Shown piece by piece: positions 16,641 through 24,757 of a DNA stretch of 64,000 nt. The translations under genes and the position numbers were made by a program. Numbering within the stretch: position 1 is the first letter of the stretch; the number at the start of each line of letters is the position of its first letter. The stretch is from Terriglobia bacterium (GTDB lineage Bacteria; Acidobacteriota; Terriglobia; Acidiferrales; UBA7541): NCBI GenBank assembly GCA_020072785.1, contig JAIQGG010000002.1, forward strand, positions 124,001 through 188,000. Reading direction: 5' to 3'. Below the pieces are notes generated by a model. The model worked only from the letters and a program-made list of their open reading frames with translations, had not been told where the DNA came from and searched no databases.

Positions 16641-17867
16641 GACAAGCAGAACTTTATCGGGCGTACGGTTTCGCACTACCGCATCGTTGAGAAGTTAGGC
16701 GGCGGCGGGATGGGCGTGGTGTACCGCGCCGAAGACGACCGTCTGGGCCGCTCCGTGGCGCTGAAATTCCTGCCCCCGGATCTGATCCGCGACCGCCAGG
16801 CTCTGGAGCGCTTCCAGCGCGAAGCCCGCGCGGCCTCGGCCCTGAATCACCCCAATATCTGCACCATCTATGACATTGACGATTACGAAGGGCAGCCGTT
16901 CCTGGTGATGGAAGTGCTCGAGGGGCAGACGCTGCGCGAGCGCATCGACGGGAAGCCGCTGCGGACGCCGCTGCTGGTGGACCTGGCCATTCAGGTAACG
17001 GATGCGCTGCAGGCCGCGCACGCCAAGGGCATCGTGCACCGGGACATCAAGCCCGCCAATCTTTTCGTGACGCAGCGCGGGCAGGCGAAGATCCTGGATT
17101 TCGGGCTGGCCAAGGTCGGCCCGCGCGAGCGCGTGCCCGGAGGGGTGACCGCATCGGACCTGCCGACCATGGGGCCCGGGGAGGATCTGCTCACCAGCCC
17201 CGGGCTGGCTGTGGGCACGGTGGCCTACATGTCGCCCGAGCAGGCGCTCGGCGAGGAACTCGACGAGCGCTCCGATCTTTTCTCTCTCGGCGTCGTGCTC
17301 TACGAGATGGCCACCGGCCGCAACGCCTTTTCCGGCAGCACCTCCGCGGCCATGTTCGATTCGATTCTGCACAAGGCGCCGGTTGCCCCGGTGCGCCTGA
17401 ATCCCGATCTGCCGGCGGAGCTCGAGCGCATCATCAATAAATCGCTGGAGAAGGACCGCAAACTGCGCTACCAGACGGCCTCCGACCTGGAATCCGATCT
17501 GCAGCGTCTGAAGCGCGACAGCGACTCTTCGCGCACTGCGGCGGTGGCTTCCGCGGCTGCGGTGGACTCTTCTCCTGCGCGCCGCGGGCCGCTGGCTGCA
17601 GGTGCGTTCGCCGCCGTACTCTTGGCCGTGATCGGCTTCAGCGGCTACAAGGCCGGCTGGTTCGAAGGCAAGCGCCCCTTTACCCAGGCCGAGCTGAACC
17701 CTGCGCAGATCACCACCAACTCCGCGGAAGATCCAGTCTTCACCGCCGCGCTTTCTCCGGACGGCAAGTACCTGGCCTTTGCCGATCTCGAAGGGCTGCA
17801 CCTGCGGCTGCTGGGCAGCGGCGACACCCAGTCCCTGCCCATCCCCGACGAATTCTGTTTCCGGTGA
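16638..17867 (+). CDS. Ser/Thr protein kinase, cut short before its propeller domain
   Basis: A 409-residue membrane-anchored Hanks-type kinase. The catalytic domain (about 10-275) has all key motifs: [15 protein letters not shown] (ATP loop), VALKFLP with the lysine, [10 protein letters not shown] (catalytic loop), DFGLAKV, and [21 protein letters not shown] (activation segment to APE region). A membrane helix follows ([15 protein letters not shown], about 317-337), then the first blade of a PD40/WD40-like propeller. The protein ends at the TGA at 17865-17867, but the same frame stays open to 19412 and continues the propeller, so the ancestral protein was about 925 residues. GTG at 16638 is chosen; a TTG at 16629 is possible. 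Confidence 0.88.
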   Translation: MDKQNFIGRTVSHYRIVEKLGGGGMGVVYRAEDDRLGRSVALKFLPPDLIRDRQALERFQREARAASALNHPNICTIYDIDDYEGQPFLVMEVLEGQTLRERIDGKPLRTPLLVDLAIQVTDALQAAHAKGIVHRDIKPANLFVTQRGQAKILDFGLAKVGPRERVPGGVTASDLPTMGPGEDLLTSPGLAVGTVAYMSPEQALGEELDERSDLFSLGVVLYEMATGRNAFSGSTSAAMFDSILHKAPVAPVRLNPDLPAELERIINKSLEKDRKLRYQTASDLESDLQRLKRDSDSSRTAAVASAAAVDSSPARRGPLAAGAFAAVLLAVIGFSGYKAGWFEGKRPFTQAELNPAQITTNSAEDPVFTAALSPDGKYLAFADLEGLHLRLLGSGDTQSLPIPDEFCFR

Positions 17868-17898
17868 GCGCGCTTTGATTGGTTCCAGGATGGAACCA
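17865..17898 (+). other. In-frame TGA in the kinase-propeller gene, followed by a small hairpin
   Basis: TGA at 17865-17867 is the only stop in a frame open from 16629 to 19412. Twelve bases later, TGGTTCC (17880-17886) pairs perfectly with GGAACCA (17892-17898) around the loop AGGAT. The layout superficially meets bacterial SECIS criteria: the loop begins 19 bases after the TGA and has G in second place. A nonsense mutation, assembly error or real gene split is at least as likely as recoding. Confidence 0.55.
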
Positions 17899-17957
17899 GA
17901 CTGCTGGTAAGCGGGCCGGTCGGTGCGGAAGATCATGTAGGAATTTACGTCATCAAT

Positions 17958-19412
17958 GTGATCGGCGGCACAATCCGCAAGCTGCGCGACGATGCCCGGG
18001 GTGCGGCGGTCTCCCCCGATGGTTCGCGCATTCTGTTCCTGGCCAAACATCCGACGGAAGTCATGGTTATGCACGCGGACGGAGAAGGGGCGCATACGAT
18101 TGTGCCGGGAGTGAAAGGCGACGGGATCATGTTGCCGAGCTGGTCTCCCGACGGGCAGCGGATTCTATTCACGAGGATCCACCAAACGGGGCAGGATCCG
18201 GAGTTCACTCTGGAGGGCCGGGATGCCAACGGCGGCAATCCGGTTGTGGTCCTCGCCAATTCCGATGTGCGGGATTTCTGTTGGCTGCCCGGCAACCGTC
18301 TGGTCTATTCGGCGCAGGAGGCTTCTCCGCATCGCGACGATATGAACCTCTGGGAACTGCGCCTGGATCCGAAGACCGGTGCGCCGCGCAGCAAACCCCG
18401 GAAGTTGACGGACTGGTCTGGATTCATCTTCTGGAAGCTGAGCGCAACCTCCGACGGCAAACGTCTGGCCTTCGTGAATGATCGCGACCAGAGCGATGTG
18501 TATGTCGGAGAACTCGAGAAGAACGGGACGCAGATGAAAACGCCCGTGCGGCTGACCTTGAGCGAGAAGAACGACTGGCCCGGCGGCTGGACGTCCGACG
18601 GCAAGACCATGCTTTTCTACTCCAACCGCAACGGCAATTTCGATCTCTACAGGCAGAAGGTGACCGATCGCTCCGCCGAGGCCATGGGCACTGCTCCCGA
18701 AGAGAAACGAATGCCGCAGATGAGTCCCGATGGGGCGTGGATCGTCTATCTTTCCTGGCCGCGAATGCCCAATGAGGCCCAGCCGTCTTCCGGACATCTG
18801 ATGCGCATGCCCGTGGCGGGCGGCCCGCCGGAGCCGCTCTTTGAAGTGCAGGGTTATGCGAGCTGGGGCTGGCCGGGAGATATCCAGCGCAACATCGGCG
18901 ACGTTCCCGGTTTCCGCTGCCCGTCTTCGCGCCAAGGATCCTGCGTTCTGGTGGAAGGAGACGCAGAGAAGAAGCATCTGGTATTCACTCCTTTCGATCC
19001 GGCGCAGGGAAAGAAGGGCCAGCCCACGCGAGTGGAATTTCCCGATGAGCCGGCCTGGACGCTCTCCCCGGATGGCTCGCGCATCGCAGTCACTTGGTTC
19101 GACACGCAGGCGGCCACGATCCGCATCGTGCCGCTCGGCGGCGGGGCCGCGCGCGACCTCTCTCTGAAGGGCGTGACGGAACTTATCGGTCTGGCGTGGG
19201 CTGCGGACGGCAACAGCCTGTTCGCGGTCCGCAATTCTTCGAAGGGCGCTTTGCTCCTGCATGTGAACCTGAACGGGGAATCGCAGGTCCTCTACCGTGC
19301 CGCCTGGGATGTCGGCCTGCCGGCCGCCTCGCCCGACGGCCGCTTCCTGGCCTATGGCGCCGTTAATTCCAACAGCAACGTCTGGACGATCCCGAACCTC
19401 CCCGAACCGTAG
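17958..19412 (+). CDS. PD40/WD40-like beta-propeller protein (C-terminal half of the kinase)
   Basis: Up to 484 residues from the GTG at 17958; the frame is open back to the TGA at 17865. The protein is a chain of PD40-type blades with recurring motifs: VSPDGSRILFL, SWSPDGQRILFT, MSPDGAWIVYLS, LSPDGSRIAVTW and SPDGRFLAYGA. This is the sensor/propeller half usually found after the membrane helix in acidobacterial kinases, located outside the cytoplasm in the intact protein. Alone it has no signal peptide, so as a separate protein it would not reach the right place. It may be a pseudogene fragment, or it may be read through. No ribosome site is seen before the GTG. Confidence 0.6.
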   Translation: MIGGTIRKLRDDARGAAVSPDGSRILFLAKHPTEVMVMHADGEGAHTIVPGVKGDGIMLPSWSPDGQRILFTRIHQTGQDPEFTLEGRDANGGNPVVVLANSDVRDFCWLPGNRLVYSAQEASPHRDDMNLWELRLDPKTGAPRSKPRKLTDWSGFIFWKLSATSDGKRLAFVNDRDQSDVYVGELEKNGTQMKTPVRLTLSEKNDWPGGWTSDGKTMLFYSNRNGNFDLYRQKVTDRSAEAMGTAPEEKRMPQMSPDGAWIVYLSWPRMPNEAQPSSGHLMRMPVAGGPPEPLFEVQGYASWGWPGDIQRNIGDVPGFRCPSSRQGSCVLVEGDAEKKHLVFTPFDPAQGKKGQPTRVEFPDEPAWTLSPDGSRIAVTWFDTQAATIRIVPLGGGAARDLSLKGVTELIGLAWAADGNSLFAVRNSSKGALLLHVNLNGESQVLYRAAWDVGLPAASPDGRFLAYGAVNSNSNVWTIPNLPEP

Positions 19413-19575
19413 GGCGTGGTCTCGTGCGATCGGATCTCCGGCTGTCCGCCGTCTTCGCGCTTACCGCTCGTGCTTGCAAAGTACTGATCTTCTTTTGTCC
19501 CGCTGACCACGCGCTTTTTCTTGTGCCAGCCGCGGGCCAGCCGGATTGGCTCTCGCACGGGAACGCCTGTGCAGG

Positions 19576-19592
19576 TATACTCCCGCGCTATG
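19576..19592 (+). promoter_or_regulatory. Probable -10 box directly before the thioesterase start
   Basis: TATACT at 19576-19581 lies 8 bases before the ATG at 19590, with no Shine-Dalgarno in between. This is the same arrangement as before the kinase gene and suggests a leaderless mRNA. Confidence 0.45.
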
Positions 19593-20054
19593 GAGCACGA
19601 AAAGCAGCCCGCAGCGCTGGATCCGTCTTACGAAAGCCGCGTGCGGGAGAGCTTTGCGCGGCAAGGGTTCATGCAGCATCTCGGTGCGCGGATCACCGAA
19701 CTGCGCCCGGGACACTGCGAGATCCGCGCGCAGCACCGGCCGGAACTTACGCAGCAGCATGCCTACTTCCATGCCGGTGTCTCCGGGGCGATTGCCGACA
19801 GCGCCTGCGGCTATGCCGCGTACACGCTGATGCCCGAGGATTCCTCGGTGCTGACGGTCGAGTACAAGATGAATCTGCTGGCGCCGGCCGATGGGGAAGA
19901 GCTGCTGGCGCGGGCGCGCGTGCTGCGCTCCGGGAAGACGCTGAAGATCTGCGCGGCGGATGTTTACGTGCGCAAAGCGGGCCGCGAGACGCATTGCGCC
20001 ACGTTACTCTCGACCATCATGTGCCTGCCGGGAAAGCCGGACCGGCCCGCCTGA
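19590..20054 (+). CDS. PaaI-family acyl-CoA thioesterase (hotdog fold)
   Basis: A 154-residue single hotdog-domain thioesterase that would hydrolyse acyl- or aroyl-CoA. The central helix and catalytic surround are visible in HAYFHAGVSGAIADSACGYAAYT, with the family pattern HxGxxxxxxD. The second strand pair SSVLTVEYKMNLLAP and the closing AADVYVRKAG also fit. The length is typical. The ATG at 19590 is chosen; the frame is open further upstream, but that part is not conserved and lies before a -10-like box. It follows the propeller half of the kinase but is probably transcribed from its own promoter. The substrate is unknown. Confidence 0.88.
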   Translation: MEHEKQPAALDPSYESRVRESFARQGFMQHLGARITELRPGHCEIRAQHRPELTQQHAYFHAGVSGAIADSACGYAAYTLMPEDSSVLTVEYKMNLLAPADGEELLARARVLRSGKTLKICAADVYVRKAGRETHCATLLSTIMCLPGKPDRPA

Positions 20055-20078
20055 TTCCCCGCTGGCCGCTTGCGCAGC

Positions 20079-20888
20079 TCAGTGCGGCGTCCAACTGGGG
20101 TGGCTGGTGAAAAGCCCGCCCACGAAGCCGATCTGGTAGGAAAGAAACAATCCAAAAGCGATGCTCACCACGCCGGAGGTCACGCTCAGGCCGCGCTGCA
20201 TCCAGGCAAAGCGCCGGCCCACGAGCGTCATGGGCAGGGCCAGGGCCATGGTGATGAGCATCATCCCCGCGATCGTGCCGCCGCCGAAGACCAGCAGATA
20301 CAGCACGCCCGCCCGGGCATTGTGAATCGCGCCCAGCACCAGCAGGGCCACCGCCGCCGACCCCGCCAGACCGTGCACAATTCCGACCAGCAGCGGCCGC
20401 AGCGCCTGGTAGATTCCGAGACGGCCGAAAACGCGCCGGAGCCACGCCGGCGGCTCCAGGCTTTCGCCATGATGCGCCGTTTGCGGCGCGTGCGTGTGCG
20501 CGTGGAAGTGCAGGTGCCCTTCGTGGCTATGCACGTGGACGTGCTTGCCGGCGTGCGGCGGGTGCGTCGGCGCGAACTTCTCGCTGATCCACTGCAGCGC
20601 CCCGCTCAGGTTTAGCAATCCCAGCACGATCAACATCAGGCCGACGGAGAACTCCATGGCCAGGCCCGCGCGCGCGGGGATCGTCAGATGGAAGAGAAGT
20701 ATGCCCGCGCCCACAGCCAGAATCGTCAGCGTGTGTCCCAGCCCCCAGAGCACGCCGATCAAAGCGGCCTGAGCGACCGAGCGCTGGCGGCTGACGATAG
20801 TGGAGACGGCGACGACGTGGTCCGGGTCGGTGGCGTGCCGCATGCCCAGGAAGAATCCGATGGTGACGATGGCGAAAAGACTGTCCAT
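20079..20888 (-). CDS. Nickel/cobalt transporter-like membrane protein (NiCoT/UreH)
   Basis: A 269-residue membrane protein with six to eight hydrophobic helices. The second segment carries GMRHATDPDHVVAV, the His-x4-Asp-His nickel/cobalt signature of the NiCoT family. The central loop (about 105-140) is rich in His (HVHVHSHEGHLHFHAHTHAP), as in UreH/HupE-type metal transporters. It probably moves Ni or Co across the inner membrane; no urease or hydrogenase gene is nearby. The ATG at 20888 opens into the first helix; the 31-residue extension upstream is Arg-rich. It is monocistronic, convergent with the thioesterase. Confidence 0.87.
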   Translation of the reverse strand: MDSLFAIVTIGFFLGMRHATDPDHVVAVSTIVSRQRSVAQAALIGVLWGLGHTLTILAVGAGILLFHLTIPARAGLAMEFSVGLMLIVLGLLNLSGALQWISEKFAPTHPPHAGKHVHVHSHEGHLHFHAHTHAPQTAHHGESLEPPAWLRRVFGRLGIYQALRPLLVGIVHGLAGSAAVALLVLGAIHNARAGVLYLLVFGGGTIAGMMLITMALALPMTLVGRRFAWMQRGLSVTSGVVSIAFGLFLSYQIGFVGGLFTSHPSWTPH

Positions 20889-21045
20889 ACTCTTGCAGGC
20901 TGCCCTTGCTGGAATGGTGCCCCGCCGGGGACCCCGGCGAGCGGCTCCCAGCAGCATACCCGAAGCGCGCCGCGCGCGCATCCCGCAGTTACCCCCGGCA
21001 GGAGTTCCAGGCCTGGCACCTTGCTGGAAAAAAGTTTTCCGGGGC

Positions 21046-21930
21046 TTACGCGGCCTCGCCCTCTTTCAACAGGCGCAGAAGCTCCGCGGCGGCGTGCTGC
21101 AGCTTGGCGCCTCGCCGCGAGATCAGGTACAGGTGGCGCGGCATGCTGAGCTGTTTCACCTTCACCTCGGTCAGCAGGCCCCGCTCCACTTCCCAGCCCA
21201 CGCACATGCGCGGCACAATGGCCACGCCCTTGCCCATCTGCACGAAGCGCTTGATGCTCTCGATGGTCGGCAGCTCCACCTGCATGTGCAGCGGTGTGCG
21301 GTGGCGTGCGAAAAGTTCGATCACCCGCCGGCGGAACGGCGATTCCACGATGTGCGCGATGAAGATCTCCTTGCCCAGCTCGCCGATGTCCACGGAGCGG
21401 CGCTTGGCCAGGGCGTGGGTCGGCGGCACTACCAGGGTCAGCTCGTCGCGCAGGATTTCCGTGGCCTGCAGTTGCGGCTCGCGGGGCACGAACGACACCG
21501 CCCCCAGATCCAGCCGGTAATTAAGCACTTCGTGGGGGATGTCCCGCGAGTAGACGCGGTGCACGCGGATCTGCACGCCCGGGTGCAGATCCAGGAAGCG
21601 CGCCAACGCCGGGATCAGGGCATGAATCGAGCTTTCGTTGACCCCCAGCGACAGCTCGCCCCGGCGCAGGCCCTCCAGGTCGGCCAGCCCCTTCTGGACC
21701 TCGTCGCGCAGATTGATGAGCCGCTCGGAGTACTCCTTCAGGAGCTTGCCGGCGTCGGTGAGGCGGATGGGGCGGGCGCCGCGCACGAATAGTGACTGGC
21801 CCAGGGAATCCTCGAGTTTGCGGATAGCCAGGCTGATGGCCGGCTGGGTGCGGTAGAGCTTTTCGGCGGCCCGGGAGAAGCTGCCCTCGCGCGCCACCGC
21901 CAGAAACATCTGCAATTCGCCGAAATCCAC
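21046..21930 (-). CDS. LysR-family transcriptional regulator
   Basis: A 294-residue LysR regulator. The N-terminal winged helix-turn-helix (1-60) reads MDFGELQMFLAVAREGSFSRAAEKLYRTQPAISLAIRKLE (split here across its helices), the standard arrangement. The effector-binding domain (about 90-290) follows. It diverges from leuA with a 116-base gap that contains a LysR-type box (21963-21977), so control of leuA and its own gene is likely. The effector is unknown; by analogy with other leu-linked LysR proteins an isopropylmalate-type ligand is possible, but this is inference. Confidence 0.93.
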   Translation of the reverse strand: MDFGELQMFLAVAREGSFSRAAEKLYRTQPAISLAIRKLEDSLGQSLFVRGARPIRLTDAGKLLKEYSERLINLRDEVQKGLADLEGLRRGELSLGVNESSIHALIPALARFLDLHPGVQIRVHRVYSRDIPHEVLNYRLDLGAVSFVPREPQLQATEILRDELTLVVPPTHALAKRRSVDIGELGKEIFIAHIVESPFRRRVIELFARHRTPLHMQVELPTIESIKRFVQMGKGVAIVPRMCVGWEVERGLLTEVKVKQLSMPRHLYLISRRGAKLQHAAAELLRLLKEGEAA

Positions 21931-21962
21931 GGGTTCGACCTCCGGAGGGGACTGCCGCTAGT

Positions 21963-21977
21963 ATAAGGCAATATTAT
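21963..21977. promoter_or_regulatory. LysR-type operator between the regulator and leuA
   Basis: ATAAGGCAATATTAT is an interrupted dyad (ATAA-N7-TTAT) with the T-N11-A pattern of LysR sites (T21964, A21976). It sits in an A+T-rich stretch (21962-22005) that must also hold the promoters. The surrounding genes are otherwise GC-rich, so the motif stands out. Confidence 0.6.
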
Positions 21978-22046
21978 AAAAACTAGAATAAAGATAAATT
22001 AGACTCGCGGGCCCCATTCTGGTCTACTGGCTCACTAGGGGGGTCT

Positions 22047-23255
22047 ATGGACCTCATACGCATTTTTGACACTACCCTGCGCGACGGCGAGCAATCGCCT
22101 GGCTTTTCCATGAATGCCGAGGAGAAGGTGCGCATGGCGCGGCAGTTGGCCGCCCTGGGTGTGGACATCATCGAAGCCGGCTTCCCCATTGCCTCCAAGG
22201 GCGACCTGCAAGCGGTCCAGACCGTGGCGCGGGAGGTGCGCGGTGCGCGCATTGCCGCGCTGGCCCGGGCCAAGCAAGAGGACGTGGACGCGGCGCTGGA
22301 AGCGCTGGAACCCGCCGCGCATCCGCGCCTGCACGTATTCTTCGCCACCTCCGACCTCCATCTGCGGGCCAAGCTCAACGTGACCCGCGAGCAGGCCAGC
22401 GAAGCCATCGGGGCCATGATCCGCCGCGGCCGGCAGCGCGTCGGCGAAGTGGAATTTTCCGCCGAAGACGCCAGCCGCAGCGATCTCGGCTATCTCTGCC
22501 AGGTCTGCAAAGTGGCCGTGGAAGCCGGGGCCACCATCCTGAACCTCCCGGACACGGTAGGCTACGCCGTTCCCGAGGAATATGCGGCGATGTTCCGCCG
22601 CGTGCGCGAATATCTGGGCGACCCGCGGGGGGTCACCTTCAGCGCGCATTGCCACAACGACCTGGGCTTGGCGGTGGCCAATTCCCTGGCGGCGGTTCGC
22701 GCCGGCGCGCGGCAGATCGAATGCACCATCAACGGCATCGGCGAACGCGCCGGAAACGCCTCGCTGGAAGAGGTCGTGGTGGCCCTGGCGGTGCGCCAGG
22801 CCTCCTTCGGGCTGAAGACCAATGTACGCTTGGAGGAGTTGTTTACTTCCAGCCGCATGCTCTCGGAGATCACCGGGGTGCAGGTTCCGCCGAATAAGGC
22901 CGTGGTCGGCGCCAACGCCTTCGCCCACGAGGCCGGCATTCACCAGGACGGGATCATCAAGAATCCGCTGACCTACGAGATTATCTCGCCGGAAACGGTG
23001 GGCGTGCCGGCGCGCTCTCTGGTCCTTGGCAAGCATTCCGGGCGCAACGCCCTGCGCTTGAATTTGCGCGACCTGGGCTACGATCCCAGCGACACGGAGC
23101 TGGCCGAGTGCTACCGCCGGGTAACCACGCTGGCCGACCAGGCCAAGCAGCTGCGCCCGCGCGACCTCGTGGCCATTGCCCATGAAGTGATGCGCCGCAA
23201 GCCGGCGGGCATGGCCTCGGCCGCGACGGCTTCCCCGGCCCCGTCGGTGGCCTGA
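22047..23255 (+). CDS. leuA: 2-isopropylmalate synthase-type enzyme lacking the regulatory domain
   Basis: A 402-residue aldol-type synthase condensing acetyl-CoA with a 2-oxo acid. The catalytic TIM barrel is complete: DTTLRDGEQSPG at 9-20, GFP and EFSAEDASRSD, then FSAHCHNDLGLAVANSL and GIGERAGNASLEEV. The protein stops after the linker (about 400), whereas full LeuA is about 500-520 with a leucine-binding C-terminal domain, so it would be insensitive to leucine. Homocitrate or citramalate activity cannot be excluded by sequence alone. Its pairing with leuB favours the leucine pathway. A run of AGGGGGG before the ATG is the ribosome site. It is divergent from the LysR gene. Confidence 0.88.
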   Translation: MDLIRIFDTTLRDGEQSPGFSMNAEEKVRMARQLAALGVDIIEAGFPIASKGDLQAVQTVAREVRGARIAALARAKQEDVDAALEALEPAAHPRLHVFFATSDLHLRAKLNVTREQASEAIGAMIRRGRQRVGEVEFSAEDASRSDLGYLCQVCKVAVEAGATILNLPDTVGYAVPEEYAAMFRRVREYLGDPRGVTFSAHCHNDLGLAVANSLAAVRAGARQIECTINGIGERAGNASLEEVVVALAVRQASFGLKTNVRLEELFTSSRMLSEITGVQVPPNKAVVGANAFAHEAGIHQDGIIKNPLTYEIISPETVGVPARSLVLGKHSGRNALRLNLRDLGYDPSDTELAECYRRVTTLADQAKQLRPRDLVAIAHEVMRRKPAGMASAATASPAPSVA

Positions 23256-23476
23256 CGATCCTCCGCGCCCGCTCGGCGGGGCGCGCACGGCGGCGCTTGG
23301 CTGCGCCCCTTACCCGGGAGCATCATAGGAACGGACGCGCTCCGCAGCGGGGTGCCTGGGTAAGCCCCTAGCCGGGGCATGGGCATTGCGGCTCTGGATC
23401 CGAGCCATTTTCGTATGTGCCTGGCGCGCTGCGCACAGGACACGTTGCGGGCCCTGAGAGGGAGTTCACGGTGACC

Positions 23477-24586
23477 ATGCTGAAGAAGACGATCGTGCTG
23501 CTGCCGGGCGATGGAGTCGGCCCGGAAGTGATTCGCGCCGCGACCGCCATCCTGCGCGAGTGCGCCACGGAATTCGGCCACCAGTTCGATCTCCAGGAAT
23601 TTCCGCTCGGCGGCGCGGCCATTGACGCCACCGGAGAGCCGCTGCCCGCGGCCACGCTCGCAGCCTGCCGCAAGGCGGATGCGGTGCTGCTCGGCGCGGT
23701 CGGCGGCCCCAAGTGGGATGCGCGGCCCGTGGGCCAGCGCCCGGAGAGCGGCCTGCTCGGCATCCGCAAGGAGCTGGGCTTGTACGTCAACGTGCGCCCG
23801 GTGCGCCTGCGCGAGCCGCTGCGCGACATCTCCCCCTTGAAGCGCGAGCGCCTCGGCGAACTGGACCTGGAAATTGTCCGCGAGCTGGCCGGCGGCATGT
23901 ACTTTGGTGCGCGCGGCAACGAGCAGAGCGGCGGCGTCGAGCGCGCCTTCGACACCGAGAGCTATTCCACGCCGGAGATCGAGCGCATCGCCGTCTTCGC
24001 CTACAACCGCGCGGAGGGCCGCTCGCGCCGCCTCTGCTCGGTGGACAAGGCCAACGTGCTCACCAGCTCGCAGCTGTGGCGCCGCACCGTCACGGGGATG
24101 AGCCACCTCTATCCCTCGGTGCAGCTCGAGCATATGTACGTGGACAACGCCGCCATGCAATTGGTGCTGCGCCCCACGCAGTTCGATGTGATTTTGACCT
24201 CCAACATGTTCGGCGACATCCTGAGCGACGAATCCGCCGCGCTGGTCGGCTCCATCGGCCTGCTGCCTTCGGGCAGCTTCGGCACCGGCGCGCCGCTTTT
24301 CGAACCCATTCACGGCTCCGCGCCGCAGATCGCCGGCAAAGACCTGGCCAACCCCATCGGCACAATCTTGAGCGTCACTATGATGCTTCGCGACACTTTC
24401 GGCCTGGGCATTGAAGCCGACTGGGTCGAGCGCTCCCTGGACCGCGTCCTCACCGCGGGCTACCGCACCGGCGACATCGCCGAGCCCGGCTCCCGCGTCG
24501 TCGGCACCACCGCCTTCACCGAGCACCTCCGCCAGGAGATGCAGCTCACCCTCGGCCACGCCGAGCGCTACGGCTGGGGCGTTTAG
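23477..24586 (+). CDS. leuB: 3-isopropylmalate dehydrogenase
   Basis: A 369-residue NAD-dependent enzyme oxidising and decarboxylating 3-isopropylmalate in leucine synthesis. Typical features are LLPGDGVGPEV near the N-terminus, GAVGGPKWD, ELTGG-equivalent ELAGGMYFG, the metal/substrate segment NMFGDILSDESAAL and FEPIHGSAPQIAGKDLANPIGT. The ATG at 23477 follows a GAGGGAG ribosome site; a GTG two codons earlier is possible. It lies 220 bases after leuA on the same strand and is probably cotranscribed. leuC and leuD are not in the window. Confidence 0.95.
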   Translation: MLKKTIVLLPGDGVGPEVIRAATAILRECATEFGHQFDLQEFPLGGAAIDATGEPLPAATLAACRKADAVLLGAVGGPKWDARPVGQRPESGLLGIRKELGLYVNVRPVRLREPLRDISPLKRERLGELDLEIVRELAGGMYFGARGNEQSGGVERAFDTESYSTPEIERIAVFAYNRAEGRSRRLCSVDKANVLTSSQLWRRTVTGMSHLYPSVQLEHMYVDNAAMQLVLRPTQFDVILTSNMFGDILSDESAALVGSIGLLPSGSFGTGAPLFEPIHGSAPQIAGKDLANPIGTILSVTMMLRDTFGLGIEADWVERSLDRVLTAGYRTGDIAEPGSRVVGTTAFTEHLRQEMQLTLGHAERYGWGV

Positions 24587-24757
24587 CGCCGCGCTGCCCC
24601 GCGCCTTGCGAGAAGTCGCTGAGGATGCTACTTTTGACCTTCCATTGAGTCGAGGGGCTGTTCCAGTCGAGGACCACAAGTACGTTTGAAGACAGCCGGC
24701 GGCACGCGTTCCGCACCAGATCAGGTTTTGCGGAATCAGAGCGTCCGCCAATGCACC

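Noticed and set aside
17865-17898. Confident call of a selenoprotein
   Set aside because: The hairpin fits loose SECIS geometry, but the position is a linker without redox role and no sel genes are visible; recoding remains only a possibility.
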